A stretch of DNA of 6,041 nucleotides, from the NCBI GenBank assembly GCA_903835275.1, contig CAILMK010000751.1, positions 1 to 6,041 on the forward strand, written 5' to 3'. Below, piece by piece: positions 4,566-6,041 of this stretch (position 1 is the first letter of the stretch; each line of letters opens with the position of its first letter). Below the pieces are notes generated by a model, which did not search any database, was not told where the DNA came from, and saw nothing but the letters and a program-made list of their open reading frames with translations. The DNA comes from an uncultured bacterium (GTDB lineage Bacteria; Bacteroidota; Bacteroidia; CAILMK01). The translations under genes and the position numbers were made by a program.

Positions 4566-6041
4566 TTAATCCTGTTCTACTTTTTTGCTTCTAACTTTTG
4601 CAAGAATTCCTTCTGCAATGCTCCTTGGAACCTCATCGTAATGAGAGAACGTAACGGATGCTGAACCACGACCGGAAGTAATGGTACGCAATGTGGTTAC
4701 ATAACCGAACAATTCGGAAAGAGGAACTTTCGCCTTGATCACCTGACCGGTTGGCTTGGTATCAATACCTTCCAGTTGTCCGCGACGACGGTTAAGGTCA
4801 CCCATAACGTCACCCATGCTTTCTTCAGGTGTGATAACTTCAACTGCCATGATAGGCTCCAAAAGGATTGGCTTCGCTTTCTTTGCAGCATCCCTGTATG
4901 CCATCTTCGCGCAAAGCTCGAAAGATAATGCATCAGAATCCACCGCGTGGAAAGATCCGTCAAACAAACGTACTTTCATGCTATCCATAGGATAACCGGC
5001 AAGTACACCATTGCTCATACAGGCATCAAAGCCTTTCTGAACGGATGGGATGAACTCACGTGGAATAGAACCACCGCTGATTTCATTCACAAACTGTAAT
5101 CCAATTGGCAATTTGCCATCCGGACCCGGATCTGATGGACCAAGTTCGATAGAGATATCAGCGAACTTACCACGACCACCTGTTTGTTTCTTATATACTT
5201 CACGGTGTTCCACTTTACCTGTGATCGCTTCTTTATAAGCAACCTGCGGAGCACCTTGATTACATTCTACTTTAAATTCCCTTCTCAACCTGTCCACGAT
5301 GATTTCAAGGTGAAGCTCGCCCATTCCGGAAATAACCGTTTGGCCTGTTTCTTCATCGGTGTGTACACGGAAGGTAGGATCTTCTTCAGCAAGTTTAGCC
5401 AAAGACATACCGAGCTTATCAACGTCCGCCTGAGTTTTAGGCTCAATAGCAAGACCGATCACCGGTTCAGGGAAGGTCATTCTTTCCAAAAGGATAGGAT
5501 TCTTCTCATCGCAAAGAGTATCACCTGTACGGATATCCTTAAATCCAACTGCTGCACCAATATCACCCGCACCGATAAAATCGATAGGATTTTGCTTGTT
5601 AGCGTGCATTTGGAAGATACGGCTGATACGCTCTTTCTTCATAGTACGGGTATTCAGTACATAGGATCCCGCATCCAGTTTACCGCTGTATACACGGAAG
5701 AATGCCAGACGACCTACGAATGGGTCGGTAGCAATCTTAAATGCAAGTGCAGCAAATGGCTGACCGTCTTTCGCGTTACGGAAAGCAGGTTCGTCAGTAT
5801 CAGGATTGATACCTTCGATATCAGGAAGCTCAGCCGGTGATGGAAGGAATTCGCAAACCGCATCCAACATCGTTTGAACACCTTTATTTTTGAAAGCGGA
5901 ACCGCAAAGCATTGGAGTAATTGTCATGCTGATGGTAGCCTTACGGATAGCTGCCTTGAGTTCAGCCGGAGTTATGGTGTCCGGTTCATCAAAGAATTTC
6001 TCCATCATGTTATCATCATACTCAGCAACACTTTCAATAAG
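4566..6041 (-). CDS. fusA: Elongation factor G, C-terminal part (5' end outside window)
   Basis: 491 residues are visible, starting [11 protein letters not shown] at the window edge. A full EF-G has about 700 residues, so roughly 200-220 residues holding GTPase motifs G1 to G4 lie outside. EF-G drives tRNA-mRNA translocation by GTP hydrolysis and also helps recycle ribosomes. In fragment numbering, the end of the G' insert is at 1-40, the G5 motif CGSAFKNKG at 46-54, domain II ([20 protein letters not shown]) about 95-190, domain III ([27 protein letters not shown]) about 193-275, domain IV ([19 protein letters not shown], and GSFHAVDS with the tip His near 365) about 276-390, and domain V ([27 protein letters not shown]) about 391-485. 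No frameshift is seen. The match to canonical FusA is strong and the context, upstream of rpsJ, is that of the housekeeping copy. Confidence 0.97.
   Translation of the reverse strand, partial: LIESVAEYDDNMMEKFFDEPDTITPAELKAAIRKATISMTITPMLCGSAFKNKGVQTMLDAVCEFLPSPAELPDIEGINPDTDEPAFRNAKDGQPFAALAFKIATDPFVGRLAFFRVYSGKLDAGSYVLNTRTMKKERISRIFQMHANKQNPIDFIGAGDIGAAVGFKDIRTGDTLCDEKNPILLERMTFPEPVIGLAIEPKTQADVDKLGMSLAKLAEEDPTFRVHTDEETGQTVISGMGELHLEIIVDRLRREFKVECNQGAPQVAYKEAITGKVEHREVYKKQTGGRGKFADISIELGPSDPGPDGKLPIGLQFVNEISGGSIPREFIPSVQKGFDACMSNGVLAGYPMDSMKVRLFDGSFHAVDSDALSFELCAKMAYRDAAKKAKPILLEPIMAVEVITPEESMGDVMGDLNRRRGQLEGIDTKPTGQVIKAKVPLSELFGYVTTLRTITSGRGSASVTFSHYDEVPRSIAEGILAKVRSKKVEQD

Noticed and set aside
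5184..5840. A 218-codon open frame on the plus strand opposite fusA
   Set aside because: It is fully antisense to a strongly conserved EF-G frame, and its translation shows no recognisable domain; it is a shadow of fusA codon use.
1..6041. CRISPR array, tRNA, rRNA or transposase gene
   Set aside because: No regularly spaced repeats, cloverleaf-like segments, rRNA signatures or transposase motifs were seen on either strand.

Overview
The window looks like chromosomal DNA from a member of the Bacteroidota, possibly Chitinophagales or Sphingobacteriales. Three things point there. One small secreted protein has a type IX secretion (T9SS) C-terminal sorting domain. The neighbouring secreted protein has the PQAINYQAVARD...VPYALYAEN module common in that phylum. 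The order fusA-rpsJ-rplC without tuf, and the lack of strong Shine-Dalgarno sequences, also fit. The genus is not determinable from the sequence alone.

Left part (27-1018, minus strand): two small exported proteins lie 11 bases apart and are probably co-transcribed. The upstream one is a T9SS cargo protein. The downstream one is a shortened surface or tail-type protein that ends just where its relatives usually continue.

Middle (1310-1993, plus strand): a 227-residue protein made of two copies of one roughly 105-residue module, probably a tandem ferredoxin-like (ABM/Dabb-like) fold. Its function is unknown. It is flanked by two near-identical copies of a short repeat (1173-1191 and 2113-2130). 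Downstream lie a perfect 28-bp palindrome, a GNRA-loop terminator and an imperfect inverted repeat.

Centre right (2280-3365, plus strand): a very AT-rich gene for a RelA/SpoT nucleotidyltransferase with all synthetase motifs, no hydrolase domain and a C-terminal extension of about 150 residues. It stands alone and looks acquired. It is the best candidate here for an unusual system, namely a fused toxic alarmone-synthetase-like or CapRel-like defence protein.

Right part (3511-6041, minus strand): translation genes fusA (5' end outside the window), rpsJ and rplC. The usual S10 operon would continue with rplD. Here a strong hairpin terminator follows rplC, and the next gene is the convergent RelA/SpoT gene, so the operon appears to be split after rplC.
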